From contig JBECKZ010000175.1 in NCBI GenBank assembly GCA_040235555.1, forward strand, positions 1 to 64,000: a stretch of 64,000 nucleotides of DNA, written 5' to 3'. The DNA is from RI-92 sp040235555 (GTDB lineage: Bacteria; Pseudomonadota; Gammaproteobacteria; UBA6429; Thiohalophilaceae). The notes under the pieces were generated by a model, which was not told the DNA's origin, did not search any database, and saw nothing but the letters and a program-made list of their open reading frames with translations. Below are positions 39,339 to 48,979 of the stretch, piece by piece (the first letter of the stretch is position 1; each line of letters begins with the position of its first letter). A program made the translations under genes and the position numbers.

Positions 39339-41885
39339 GTGGCTGTCAATATACGCATCTTTAACTTCCTGAAGAAATTCCGTGTTGAAACTGATCGCAC
39401 GGCCTTGAACAAGAATGCCTTACAGCAGGCCTTCCTGGATAACTTGTTTTATATACAGGGAAAATTTCCCACCCTCGCCACACAAAACGACTACTACATG
39501 GCCCTTGCTTATATGGTACGCGACCGTCTGTTGCATTGCTGGATCAGTACCGCTTCCGAATACACTGAAAAGAGTTCACGCACCGTCGCATATCTGTCCG
39601 CAGAATTTCTCATGGGACCACATTTAGGCAATAACCTGATCAATCTCGGGATCTGTGAGGATGTCAAAACTGCAATAGAAGAGTTAGGACTCGATTTTGA
39701 TCAGCTACTCGATCAGGAAGTAGAACCAGGGCTTGGCAATGGCGGTCTTGGACGACTCGCTGCCTGCTTCCTGGATTCGATGGCGAGTCTGGAGATTCCG
39801 TCGGTTGGGTATGGCATCCGTTACGAATACGGAATTTTTGATCAGGAAATCGTCGATGGCTGGCAGGTAGAGAAAACCGACAAGTGGTTGCGTTTTGGCA
39901 ATCCCTGGGAGATCGTCCGACCGGAATGGTCAGTGGAAGTCAAATTCGGTGGTTACACCCTGCATCATGCCGATGCTGAAAGTGACAGTAACACCTATGT
40001 GAAGAAACAATGGGTACCGGGAAAAACCGTGGTGGGTATACCCTATGACACGCCGATCCTCGGTTACAAGGTCAATACCTGCAATACCTTACGACTATGG
40101 CGTGCCGACGCACCTGAATCGTTTGACTTCGCGGTGTTTAACCGCGGTGACTATTACGGTGCCGTCAATAGCAAAGTGGAATCGGAAAACATCAGCAAGG
40201 TCCTCTATCCTAACGACGAGCAGGTGCAGGGCAAGGAACTACGTTTACAGCAGCAATACTTTTTTACTTCCTGTTCTCTACAGGACATGTTGCGTATCAT
40301 CAAAATCCAGGATGTCCCAATCAGTCATTTTCATGAAAAATTTGCAATCCAGCTGAATGATACACACCCGGCAGTTGCTATTTCTGAACTAATGCGCCTG
40401 TTGATTGACGAAAACGATATTCCCTGGACCGAGGCCTGGGCAATAACCCAAAAATCCTTTGCCTACACCAACCATACCCTGCTACCGGAAGCCCTTGAAC
40501 GCTGGCCCCTGGGTATGTTTCAAAAGCTGTTACCACGTAACTTTGAAATCATTCTCGAAATCAACGAACAATTCCTCAAACAGGTCCGCAGCAAATACCC
40601 GGATGACCATGACCGTATCGCACGCATGTCCATCGTTGACGAATTCGGCGAACGCTTTGTGCGCATGGCCAATCTGGCCTGTGCCGGTAGTTACGCCATC
40701 AATGGTGTGGCTGAGTTACACTCGGAATTACTGAAGCAGGACGTACTCAAGGATTTTTATGAATTCAGTCCGGAAAAATTCAGTAACAAGACCAACGGGG
40801 TAACCCCGCGGCGCTGGATGGTTCTGAGCAATCCTCGCCTGTCCACCTTGATTACCGAGACTATCGGTGACAAATGGATCAAGGCGCTGGATCGACTGAA
40901 AAAACTCGAACCCTATGCCACCGATGCAGCATTCTGTGATGTCTGGCGTCGCATTAAACATGACAACAAACAGGATTTTGCCAACCTGGTGAAAGCCAAG
41001 ACCGGTCTGTCAATTGACCCGGATTCAATGTACGATGTGCAGGTCAAGCGCATCCATGAATACAAGCGCCAGCACCTCAACATCCTGCACGTGATTGCCC
41101 TGTATCTGAAAATCAAGGCCAATCCGAATATCAACCTGCATCCGCGTACATTTATTTTCGGCGGTAAAGCCGCACCTGGATATCACATGGCCAAATTGAT
41201 TATCAAGCTGATCAATTCGGTGGGACAGGTCGTAAATAACGATGCCGCAATAAGAAATCTGATTAAAGTGGTTTACCTGCCGAATTTCAATGTCAGTAAC
41301 GGTCATCACGTCTACCCTGCCGCAGAACTCTCGGAACAGATTTCCACGGCAGGTAAGGAGGCCTCCGGTACCGGCAATATGAAGTTCTCGCTCAATGGCG
41401 CACTCACAATTGGAACACTGGATGGCGCCAATATTGAGATCCGGGAAGAAGTCGGTGCGGACAATTTCTTTTTATTTGGCCTGACCGCACAGGAAGTCAT
41501 GGGTTTAAAGCAATCAGGTTATCACCCCTATGCCTACCTGCATGAAAATCCCCTGCTACAGGAAATTTTTAACACCATTCGCAGTGGATTGTTCTCCAAT
41601 GGAGATAGTAGCCTGTTTTCACCCTTGCTGGAAAACCTGGTTGGCCATGATCCATATCTTGTTCTGGCAGATTTCCAGTCCTATCTCGACTGTCAGGAAC
41701 AAGTAAACCAGGCGTACCAGGATCAAACAGACTGGACCCGCATGTCGATCCTGAACGCTGCCCGCTGTGGCAAATTTTCCTCTGACCGCAGCATCAGGGA
41801 ATACAGCAAGGATATCTGGAACGTCAAACCTGTGCCGATAAAACTCTTGAGTGTCGATGATGTCAAGGCAGATATCGCGCAATGA
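39339..41885 (+). CDS. glgP: glycogen/alpha-glucan phosphorylase
   Basis: 848 residues, normal length. GTG start at 39339 preceded by GAGGT. It releases glucose-1-phosphate from alpha-1,4-glucans using pyridoxal phosphate, whose lysine is in GTGNMKFSLNGAL. Other landmarks: AYLSAEFLMGPHLGNNL, GLGNGGLGRLAACFLDS near the N-terminus, then RRWMVLSNPRL and IHEYKRQHLNILH. It is cytoplasmic. It is the only glycogen gene in the window; no glgA, glgB, glgC or malQ adjoins, so regulation is separate here. Confidence 0.96.
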   Translation: MAVNIRIFNFLKKFRVETDRTALNKNALQQAFLDNLFYIQGKFPTLATQNDYYMALAYMVRDRLLHCWISTASEYTEKSSRTVAYLSAEFLMGPHLGNNLINLGICEDVKTAIEELGLDFDQLLDQEVEPGLGNGGLGRLAACFLDSMASLEIPSVGYGIRYEYGIFDQEIVDGWQVEKTDKWLRFGNPWEIVRPEWSVEVKFGGYTLHHADAESDSNTYVKKQWVPGKTVVGIPYDTPILGYKVNTCNTLRLWRADAPESFDFAVFNRGDYYGAVNSKVESENISKVLYPNDEQVQGKELRLQQQYFFTSCSLQDMLRIIKIQDVPISHFHEKFAIQLNDTHPAVAISELMRLLIDENDIPWTEAWAITQKSFAYTNHTLLPEALERWPLGMFQKLLPRNFEIILEINEQFLKQVRSKYPDDHDRIARMSIVDEFGERFVRMANLACAGSYAINGVAELHSELLKQDVLKDFYEFSPEKFSNKTNGVTPRRWMVLSNPRLSTLITETIGDKWIKALDRLKKLEPYATDAAFCDVWRRIKHDNKQDFANLVKAKTGLSIDPDSMYDVQVKRIHEYKRQHLNILHVIALYLKIKANPNINLHPRTFIFGGKAAPGYHMAKLIIKLINSVGQVVNNDAAIRNLIKVVYLPNFNVSNGHHVYPAAELSEQISTAGKEASGTGNMKFSLNGALTIGTLDGANIEIREEVGADNFFLFGLTAQEVMGLKQSGYHPYAYLHENPLLQEIFNTIRSGLFSNGDSSLFSPLLENLVGHDPYLVLADFQSYLDCQEQVNQAYQDQTDWTRMSILNAARCGKFSSDRSIREYSKDIWNVKPVPIKLLSVDDVKADIAQ

Positions 41886-42124
41886 ATCGAGTTAACGAGA
41901 AGATTGACTCGCCTCACGATTTTCATTCTGGACAAGGTATGCATATCTTCAGCTAGTACAGAACTAGCGCACAACAAACTCTGCTTTGACCTTAATTAAG
42001 TTGGCGTAATGAACAATACTCATCGAAAATAATGATAATACGTGTGCGCCAGCAATCGATTCTGGCGTAGAATATTCCGCGCAAACTTTTGGGCAACAAA
42101 TATACAAATGCGCAGGAGGTAATC

Positions 42125-43156
42125 ATGAACAATCATGTAAAAAAAATCACCATTTTGGGATGTTTCACCATCGCGACGCTACTGCTCACCGCATGTAACA
42201 AACAAGAACAACCCGCAAAGTCGACGCAACCGGAAACATCGGTGTCATCTCAATCAACCCCAAGTTTACCGGATGTGATTAGTTTCAAGAAAATGGCTCT
42301 GTATCCGGAAGGCCTCGAATATGATGTGAAAAATAATCGGTTCCTGGTCACTTCCCTGCATGAAGGTACGGTCGGAACCGTCACCCCGGATGGTCATTAC
42401 CAGGTCCTGTTCCAGGACAGTCACATGGTGTCGGCCATTGGCATCCGCGTGGACAAGATGCGTGACCGCGTGCTGGTGTGTAACTCTGACCCAGGCGTCA
42501 GTATCCACACCAACAAAGAAACCCAGGGCAAGCTTGCCGGGCTCGCCGTGTTCCAGCTCTCGACCGGCAAGCTGATTAAATATATCGACCTGGCTGGCCT
42601 CAGCAATGGTGGTGGCCATTTCTGCAACGATATCGCGCTGAATGAAGCCACCGGTGTGGCCTATGCCACTGACAGCTTCTCGCCGATTATCTATAAAATC
42701 GATGCAGACAATAATGCCTCAATCCTGCTGAAGAATGATCGTTTTCTTGGCAAAGGTTTTAATCTCAATGGAATCGTGGTGAAGGATAATTATCTGGTGG
42801 TTGCCAAGGACAATGATGGTCTGCTATTCAAGGTGCCCCTGGATGACCCGGAAAAATTTACCGAGGTCAAAATTCCGGAAAAACTGGTAGGTGCGGATGG
42901 TCTGTTGTGGGCATCAGACGGTTCCCTCATTGTCATAGCCAACGCGGATACCAACAAGGTATTTAAGCTCAGTAGCGACGATAATTGGGCATCAGCGAAG
43001 ATTGTCAACAGTGTCCCGACTGGGCAGGTCTTCGCAACCACGGGTGTCGATATTAGTGGCAATATCTACGTCCTGTACGCAATGTTGCACGTGTTGTTTA
43101 ATCCCGAAACCAAACAGCAGGTAGAGACATTCGAGATTCATAAAGTAGCACTGTAA
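42125..43156 (+). CDS. lipoprotein with beta-propeller (SMP-30/NHL-like)
   Basis: 343 residues from ATG 42125, which follows AGGAGG. The lipobox is LLTAC, so Cys24 is lipidated and the protein is membrane-anchored, probably on the periplasmic side. A Gln/Ser/Thr spacer follows. From about residue 50, repeated strands form a six-bladed propeller of the SMP-30/gluconolactonase or NHL kind: YPEGLEYDVKNNRFLVTSL, then GGHFCNDIALNEATGVAYAT, then VGADGLLWASDGSLIVIAN. The actual reaction, if any, is unknown. A clear intrinsic terminator follows. Confidence 0.8.
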   Translation: MNNHVKKITILGCFTIATLLLTACNKQEQPAKSTQPETSVSSQSTPSLPDVISFKKMALYPEGLEYDVKNNRFLVTSLHEGTVGTVTPDGHYQVLFQDSHMVSAIGIRVDKMRDRVLVCNSDPGVSIHTNKETQGKLAGLAVFQLSTGKLIKYIDLAGLSNGGGHFCNDIALNEATGVAYATDSFSPIIYKIDADNNASILLKNDRFLGKGFNLNGIVVKDNYLVVAKDNDGLLFKVPLDDPEKFTEVKIPEKLVGADGLLWASDGSLIVIANADTNKVFKLSSDDNWASAKIVNSVPTGQVFATTGVDISGNIYVLYAMLHVLFNPETKQQVETFEIHKVAL

Positions 43157-43189
43157 TCACGTCTGGCTGGATAGCTTTAAGCACAAAAT

Positions 43190-43215
43190 AAAAAGGCTCC
43201 GAAAGGAGCCTTTTT
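43190..43215 (+). terminator. intrinsic terminator after the lipoprotein gene
   Basis: GGCTCC, GAAA, GGAGCC followed by TTTTTATTTT and preceded by an A run. A textbook Rho-independent terminator 33 bases after the stop. Confidence 0.92.
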
Positions 43216-43381
43216 ATTTTCCGAACCAACAAAACTCGACTGGATTATCTGACATAACCCTGTTTCTGGCGCATACTTATCGCTGAGATAGATATCCGCA
43301 AATCAATCTGACCAACAAACCATCTGTCTGCCCTGTGGTCTAACGAAGCAAAATGACATACGCCTGCAAAGGGAGAATCAT

Positions 43382-44275
43382 ATGGAAAACGTGGGTTTCA
43401 TTGGACTAGGGGCCATGGGTTCTGGCATGGCACGCAATGTTCGCAAGCGTGGCTACACCCTGGGGGTCTATAACCGTAATATCATACGTTGCCAGTCCTT
43501 CATGGAGGAAGGTAGCACGGTATATTCCAGCCCCGCCGATGCCGTATTCTTTAATGACATCGTGATCATCATGGTGACTGACCCACCAGCACTTGCACAA
43601 ATCGTCGAAGGCGAAAACGGCATCCTTGCTGGACTGAGCAGAAAAACGACCGGCGATAGCCTGATCATCAACATGAGTACCGTCTCACCACAATCAACCC
43701 TGGATACTGCCGCCAGGATCCGGTCCGCCGGTGGCCGCTTTGTTGATGCACCGGTGTCGGGTACCGTTAAACCGGCACAGGAAGGCACCTTAATCATACT
43801 CGCTGCGGGCGAGGATGCAGATGTCAATGCCGCTGAACCGGTTTTGAAGTCTATGGGTAAAGCAATTATTCGGTGCGGTGCAGTTGGCCAGGCCACACGA
43901 ATGAAGTTAGTCCTCAATCTCATGCTAGCTGGCATGATGCAATGTCTGGCCGAAGGTCTCAGTCTCGCCGAGACACAGAGCCTGGATGGGGCTGCTGTGC
44001 TAGCCGCCCTCAGTGGCGGCCCTTTAGGTGCAGGTCTGTATCAGATGAAGGGGAACATGATGCTGGACGATGACTTTAGCAAGCAATTCCCGGTGGATCT
44101 CATGTTCAAGGACCTGAACCTGGTACTTGAGGCAGCAGGCCATACCCGCCTGCCACTGCCTATGACTGCAGCTGTGCGCGAGACGTTCAGCGCAGCGCGT
44201 GGTCTGGGTTATGGCAACGAAGACATGGCTGCGGTGATCAAGGTTTTACGTCAGTATCGCGATCGAATGGCATAG
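43382..44275 (+). CDS. NAD(P)-dependent beta-hydroxyacid dehydrogenase
   Basis: 297 residues. The N-terminal Rossmann loop is VGFIGLGAMGSGMARN, and the substrate motif FVDAPVSGTVKPAQEGTL is diagnostic of the 3-hydroxyisobutyrate/tartronate semialdehyde reductase family. The catalytic lysine lies in TRMKLVLNLMLAGMMQ. It probably reduces or oxidises a small beta-hydroxyacid or semialdehyde. Because an mmsA-type gene occurs in the same window, a 3-hydroxyisobutyrate role is conceivable, but they are 31 kb apart. Exact substrate not shown. Confidence 0.9.
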   Translation: MENVGFIGLGAMGSGMARNVRKRGYTLGVYNRNIIRCQSFMEEGSTVYSSPADAVFFNDIVIIMVTDPPALAQIVEGENGILAGLSRKTTGDSLIINMSTVSPQSTLDTAARIRSAGGRFVDAPVSGTVKPAQEGTLIILAAGEDADVNAAEPVLKSMGKAIIRCGAVGQATRMKLVLNLMLAGMMQCLAEGLSLAETQSLDGAAVLAALSGGPLGAGLYQMKGNMMLDDDFSKQFPVDLMFKDLNLVLEAAGHTRLPLPMTAAVRETFSAARGLGYGNEDMAAVIKVLRQYRDRMA

Positions 44276-44626
44276 CGATTCCAATTAGGTCCCACTGGTT
44301 TAACTCTCTAGCCGCACGCTCATTACCCGGGTGGATGGGCAGTTATCACAGCAACAGCCCTCTCCCTGGGCCGGGATATCATGCTGCCTTCCCCCATTCT
44401 TACCGTTTCAGGCAGCACCAGAAACTGGAAAAGTATTCTGGATCTTGAATCTCGCCACAAGACTAAGTCCTACCGCGAGGATGCTCAGGCATGGCAATTC
44501 TGGCTCGACTGCCCTAAATATCACCTCGCTTCTCGTCGATACTATACTTATAGGCATTGATTATCGTTCAGTAACAGTATCTCTTACCTTACTTATTTCA
44601 TGGATTAGATCTGACGAGAGAGTATC
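44276..44626. other. intergenic region, no gene seen
   Basis: About 350 bases between the dehydrogenase and the CBS protein. An open frame of 99 codons here has no protein-like features and is not accepted. No hairpin or RNA gene recognised. Confidence 0.45.
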
Positions 44627-45070
44627 ATGATGGGCACAGTAGAACACTTACTGGCTGACAAAGGCTACAAAATCTGGTCGATCCCGCCCGATGCGACGGT
44701 GTTTGACGCGATCAAGCTCATGGCAGAGAAAGACATTGGCGCCTTACCGGTTGTGGAAGACAGCAAACTGATTGGAATCTTTTCCGAACGTGATTACACC
44801 CGCAAGGTCATTTTGCAGGATCGCTCCTCCAAAAATACCAGGGTCAGCGACATCATGACTGTTGATGTCTTCCACATTACACCGACGATGGGCATCGACG
44901 AATGTATGCGCATTATGTCCAAGAATCATTTTCGTCACTTGCCAGTAGTTCTCGATAATGAACTCATTGGCATCATCTCAATTCTCGATGTCGTCAAGGC
45001 CGTGATCGATGCACAAAAAGAGAAGATCCAGCATCTGGAGCATGACATCAGCTGGGGTGAATCTTACTAG
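44627..45070 (+). CDS. CBS-domain pair protein
   Basis: 147 residues. Two CBS domains: the first at about 10-65 (KGYKIWSIPPDATVFDAIKL), the second at about 72-130 (VSDIMTVDVFHITPTMGIDE). The link motifs GALPVVEDSKLIGIFSERDY and FRHLPVVLDNELIGIISILD are characteristic. CBS pairs bind adenosine nucleotides or act as regulatory modules; a free-standing pair like this usually modulates another enzyme or transporter. Partner not indicated by neighbours. Confidence 0.9.
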   Translation: MMGTVEHLLADKGYKIWSIPPDATVFDAIKLMAEKDIGALPVVEDSKLIGIFSERDYTRKVILQDRSSKNTRVSDIMTVDVFHITPTMGIDECMRIMSKNHFRHLPVVLDNELIGIISILDVVKAVIDAQKEKIQHLEHDISWGESY

Positions 45071-45268
45071 CCCCTGCAAGTTTTTACATAGCAATAATCC
45101 CACATACAAATCCAAGATACTCAAAACATCACCAGGTATATAACGTTTTAAATCTGGCCGCGTCTCTCCCCCTTCTCGCCGCAGGCTAAAGCCTGTGTGA
45201 AACTGATAAGATCCGAGTCTTATATTCAAATCAAAATAAAAAGGGGGAGCGATAAGAACGCAGCAGGT

Positions 45269-45955
45269 TTAATACTGCAGATTCAAAGCGCCACACAGAA
45301 ACCGCATAAAACTGTCCGCTGCCTGAAATCGTGTTAGTACCTGTTTGGGAAAACGTGAGCCTAATACTACACTCTCTGGTAATTCGGAAATCGCAATAAA
45401 ATCCTTGCGCTTGATGTCTTCGAGCAGGGGATGATTCTTGGCATAACCCCGAGGCGGGCGACTCAGTGTCTCACCACCTAAGGCAAAGTATCGGGTAAAT
45501 CGCTTGTCCTGTATTGCCGCGGACCAGTTTCTACTTTGTTCGCTGATCGCGTCACGCATCTTGCCCAGGGCCACGGCATCCGGTCGCCAGATGCCGACAC
45601 CAACAAAGCAGTCACCGGGGGCGATGTGAACATAAAAACCCGGCGCATGCACATCCTGACCCCGCTCATGCCGAAACTGGATCCCGATGTTAGTTTTATA
45701 CGGCGTCTTGTCCTTACTAAATCGGATATCCCGGTAGACACGCATGAGCGATCCACCTGCTTTCCTGGCTTGCGCCATAAAATGAGGTGACAATTGCGCC
45801 AAATCATCGGCCATGTCCTCGATAAAGTGTAGTGCTGGAATACGGACCATCTCTTCATAGATTGGTTTGTTTTGTTCAAACCACTCGCGATTATTGTTTC
45901 TGGCCAATTTTCGCAAAAATGTTATGGTCTGGTCTGAAAAGTAAGTATTTGCCAT
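45269..45955 (-). CDS. DUF2461/TIGR02453 family protein
   Basis: 228 residues from ATG 45955, nine codons inside the longest frame, with a GGGA upstream. The sequence FLRKLARNNNREWFEQNKPI, then GGSLMRVYRDIRFSKDKTPY and VHIAPGDCFVGVGIWRPDA is diagnostic of the DUF2461 family. Its members are widespread and of unknown function. The gene stands alone, convergent with the CBS gene. Confidence 0.88.
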   Translation of the reverse strand: MANTYFSDQTITFLRKLARNNNREWFEQNKPIYEEMVRIPALHFIEDMADDLAQLSPHFMAQARKAGGSLMRVYRDIRFSKDKTPYKTNIGIQFRHERGQDVHAPGFYVHIAPGDCFVGVGIWRPDAVALGKMRDAISEQSRNWSAAIQDKRFTRYFALGGETLSRPPRGYAKNHPLLEDIKRKDFIAISELPESVVLGSRFPKQVLTRFQAADSFMRFLCGALNLQY

Positions 45956-46220
45956 TGGACTATTCCCTGTAAAGGCACTCACACCAGCATAGCAGCTCTG
46001 ACATCGATCGACATATCCCTGGCAAGGTCAACGATCCGTCGGTACAGCCAGTTTTGCACTTCGAACTGTATTCGTGATCCAGACAGGGCGTTGGTGCAGA
46101 TGAAATTTTTATCAAATCACATAGTGTAAGACTCGAATTTTAACCCGACTCACGCTATGGTACGTTAAACCATGGAAATCGTTTGAACGATAATAATCTC
46201 GAGGCTACAGGGGAACTATC

Positions 46221-46817
46221 ATGAGTACAGCAACAATCGTCGTATTGGTGGTCATCGCGGTGGTGATTTTATATGTCATTTCCATTTACAACCAACTGGT
46301 CACCCTGAAAAATCGCTACAAAAATGCCTTTGCCCAAATCGAGGTGCAACTAAAGCGACGCTATGACCTCATCCCCAATCTGGTCGAAACGGCCAAGGCC
46401 TATATCAAACATGAACGTGAAACCCTCGAAGCCGTCATCGCCGCCCGTAACCAGGCAATGACCGGCCTGCGCAAGGCCGCCTCTGATCCCGCGAATGCAG
46501 ATGCCATTAAAGAACTTTCAGGCGCCGAGGGTGCGTTGACTGGCGCCCTTGGTAGAATGAACATGGTGATGGAAGCGTATCCGGACCTCAAGGCCAATCA
46601 GAACATGATGCAGCTCTCCGAAGAACTGACCAGCACTGAGAACAAAGTTGCCTTTGCCCGCCAGGCCTTCAACGACCAGGTAATGGCTTATAACACCTAT
46701 AAACAATCGTTTCCGCCCGCTATCTTCGCCGCGAGCTTCGGTCATGCCAAGGACGCGGCCCTGCTTGAATTCGAAGACCATCAGGCTATTCAGGCAGCCC
46801 CGAAAGTTTCCTTTTAA
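46221..46817 (+). CDS. LemA family membrane protein
   Basis: 198 residues. The N-terminal helix about 4-24 (TIVVLVVIAVVILYVISIYN) anchors it to the inner membrane. The sequence LVTLKNRYKNAFAQIEVQLK followed by RRYDLIPNLVETAKAYIKHE is the LemA core. Helical throughout. LemA proteins commonly precede M48 peptidase genes; here the peptidase starts 33 bases later. Function is unproven; a structural or regulatory role with the peptidase is likely. Confidence 0.92.
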   Translation: MSTATIVVLVVIAVVILYVISIYNQLVTLKNRYKNAFAQIEVQLKRRYDLIPNLVETAKAYIKHERETLEAVIAARNQAMTGLRKAASDPANADAIKELSGAEGALTGALGRMNMVMEAYPDLKANQNMMQLSEELTSTENKVAFARQAFNDQVMAYNTYKQSFPPAIFAASFGHAKDAALLEFEDHQAIQAAPKVSF

Positions 46818-46850
46818 ATCCGTTGTACTTGCATAGCTGCAACGATTGAT

Positions 46851-48767
46851 ATGGACTTTTTCCAAGCGCAGGATAATGCCCGTCGCAACACGACGCGCCT
46901 GGTGATCCTGTTTGCGCTTGCTGTACTGACTCTGGTTGTGATGACCAACTTTCTGGTCATGCTGGTACTCGCCTACTTTAATCGCCATGGTGTCATGTCC
47001 GGCCAACAATTTATGAGCAATTTCGATTGGCACCTGTTTGGGATGGTTGGCACCGGGGTTATCGTCGTGGTTCTGGTCGGTAGTCTGTATAAACTTTTAC
47101 AGTTGGCTGCAGGTGGCAAAATAGTGGCCGAATCCCTGGGCGGCCGATTGATCAGCCTCAACACATCTCATCCGGCGCACCGCAAGGTTCTCAATGTCGT
47201 GGAAGAGATGGCTATTGCCTCCGGAACCCCCGTGCCACCGGTGTATGTGATGGAAGACGAAACCGGGATCAATGCCTTTGCTGCCGGCTATACCACCGGT
47301 GATGCCGTGATCGGTGTGACCCGTGGTTGCATTGAACAATTAAACCGGGAACAGTTACAAGGTGTGATCGCGCACGAATTCAGTCATATCCTCAACGGCG
47401 ACATGCGCATGAACATCCGCCTGATTGGCATCCTGCACGGCATTTTAGTGATCGGGTTAATTGGCTACTACATCCTGCGTACCACCAGTTACTCTCGCAG
47501 CAGCCGTTCGAATAACAGCGCGGGCCCGATTCTCGGCCTGGGGCTTGGACTGATGGTGATTGGTTTTGCCGGTACCTTCTTCGGTAACTGGATCAAGGCC
47601 ATGTTAAGCCGGCAACGGGAGTTTCTGGCCGATGCCTCGGCCGTGCAGTTTACCCGCAATCCCGATGGTATCGCCGGTGCGCTGAAACGGATTGGCGGCC
47701 TTAGTGCAGGCTCGATCATCGACAACCCTGCTGCACCGGAAATGAGTCATGCCTTTTTTAGCAACGGCATCAAGTCGTTTATAACATCTATGTTCGCCAC
47801 TCACCCACCTCTGGAGCAACGCATTCGTCGCATTGATCGCCACTGGGATGGAAAATTTATCAAACCCCGCACTGATTTCAGTGACGAGGTAAGCGAACCG
47901 ACTGAAAAGCATGTCTCGCCTGCTGCTGTTGCAGCGGGTGTCACAGCTGCACAGGTGATGCAAACCATCGAGCAAATCGGTCAACCCAGTGATACTCATC
48001 TGGGATATGCCATCCAGCTACTCAATGAACTTCCACTTGAACTTAAGCTGGCAGCGCGTGAGCCGTACAAGGCACGCTCACTGATTTATACCCTGGTGAT
48101 TAACACTGAACCCCATATTCGCGATGCACAGTTGGTCCATCTCAAGGCACACGGCGATGAAGGTGTTTATCAGGAAACAATTGCACTACTGCCACGCATC
48201 AATAGTCTGGACAAGGCGTTGCGCCTGCCCCTGATCGATATTGCTATGGGCGCCCTGCGCCAGTTATCGCCGGCACAATATGTCCTGTTTAAGAAGAATC
48301 TGCACAGCCTGATCGAAGCTGACAATAAAATTGATCTGTTCGAGTGGGTCCTGCAGAAAATCGTGCATCACCACCTCGATAATGAATTTGAGGATCGCTC
48401 TCCCCTCAGCCGCACGGCAAAGTATTCCGGTGTTGACCAATTACACCAGGAATGTACCCTGGTTTTTTCTCTGCTTGCCCATTCAGAACATGCAGACAAG
48501 ACCATGGCGCAGCATGCTTTTGCTGCCGCCGCACAACTGCTGCAACAGCAAGACATGGCAATCCTGCCCGAGTCCACAATTAATCTGGCTGCACTGAATG
48601 CGGCAATCGACAAACTGGCATTGCTTACACCGCTGGCCAAACCGCAATTTCTAAAAGCTTGCGTAGCCTGTGTCATGGCCGACCAACACATTACGGCATC
48701 TGAAATAGAGCTGTTACGCGCAATCGCCAATGCTATCGATTGCCCCATGCCACCACTGAAGATTTAA
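46851..48767 (+). CDS. M48-family membrane metallopeptidase with large C-terminal domain
   Basis: 638 residues. Helices at about 18-42 and 63-82; zinc motif H175-E-F-S-H179 in GVIAHEFSHILNGDMRMN. Two more helices follow at about 188-205 and 222-240, then the third ligand Glu in QREFLADASAVQF. Up to about residue 350 it resembles HtpX (about 290 residues). The remaining 290 residues are a helical Ala/Leu-rich domain (LNELPLELKLAAREPYKARS) that ordinary HtpX lacks. It forms a two-gene unit with LemA. It probably degrades membrane proteins. Confidence 0.9.
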   Translation: MDFFQAQDNARRNTTRLVILFALAVLTLVVMTNFLVMLVLAYFNRHGVMSGQQFMSNFDWHLFGMVGTGVIVVVLVGSLYKLLQLAAGGKIVAESLGGRLISLNTSHPAHRKVLNVVEEMAIASGTPVPPVYVMEDETGINAFAAGYTTGDAVIGVTRGCIEQLNREQLQGVIAHEFSHILNGDMRMNIRLIGILHGILVIGLIGYYILRTTSYSRSSRSNNSAGPILGLGLGLMVIGFAGTFFGNWIKAMLSRQREFLADASAVQFTRNPDGIAGALKRIGGLSAGSIIDNPAAPEMSHAFFSNGIKSFITSMFATHPPLEQRIRRIDRHWDGKFIKPRTDFSDEVSEPTEKHVSPAAVAAGVTAAQVMQTIEQIGQPSDTHLGYAIQLLNELPLELKLAAREPYKARSLIYTLVINTEPHIRDAQLVHLKAHGDEGVYQETIALLPRINSLDKALRLPLIDIAMGALRQLSPAQYVLFKKNLHSLIEADNKIDLFEWVLQKIVHHHLDNEFEDRSPLSRTAKYSGVDQLHQECTLVFSLLAHSEHADKTMAQHAFAAAAQLLQQQDMAILPESTINLAALNAAIDKLALLTPLAKPQFLKACVACVMADQHITASEIELLRAIANAIDCPMPPLKI

Positions 48768-48979
48768 CTTGTTAACCTGGCATACGTAACTCGCAGTCGG
48801 GTAAATCGAGTTTGTCAATTTGTGTTCTTCGCAGAATTAAACCTTGTTGCCGACTCAGTGTCTATTGAACTGCCCAATGCTCACTGGCCAGCTGCCATAC
48901 AAGTAGTATTTTCGGTAAACTATTTTGTAAAATCGCCTTGTTTTGTCATCTAACCAATCACTGGATTTTTGTACGAATC

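Noticed and set aside
42029..42044. AATAATGATAAT-like stretch upstream of the lipoprotein gene, resembling a Fur box
   Set aside because: Only two of three hexamers fit and the gene has no evident iron link.
44331..44630. 99-codon rightward frame before the CBS gene
   Set aside because: Low-complexity composition, no start signal, and no resemblance to any family.
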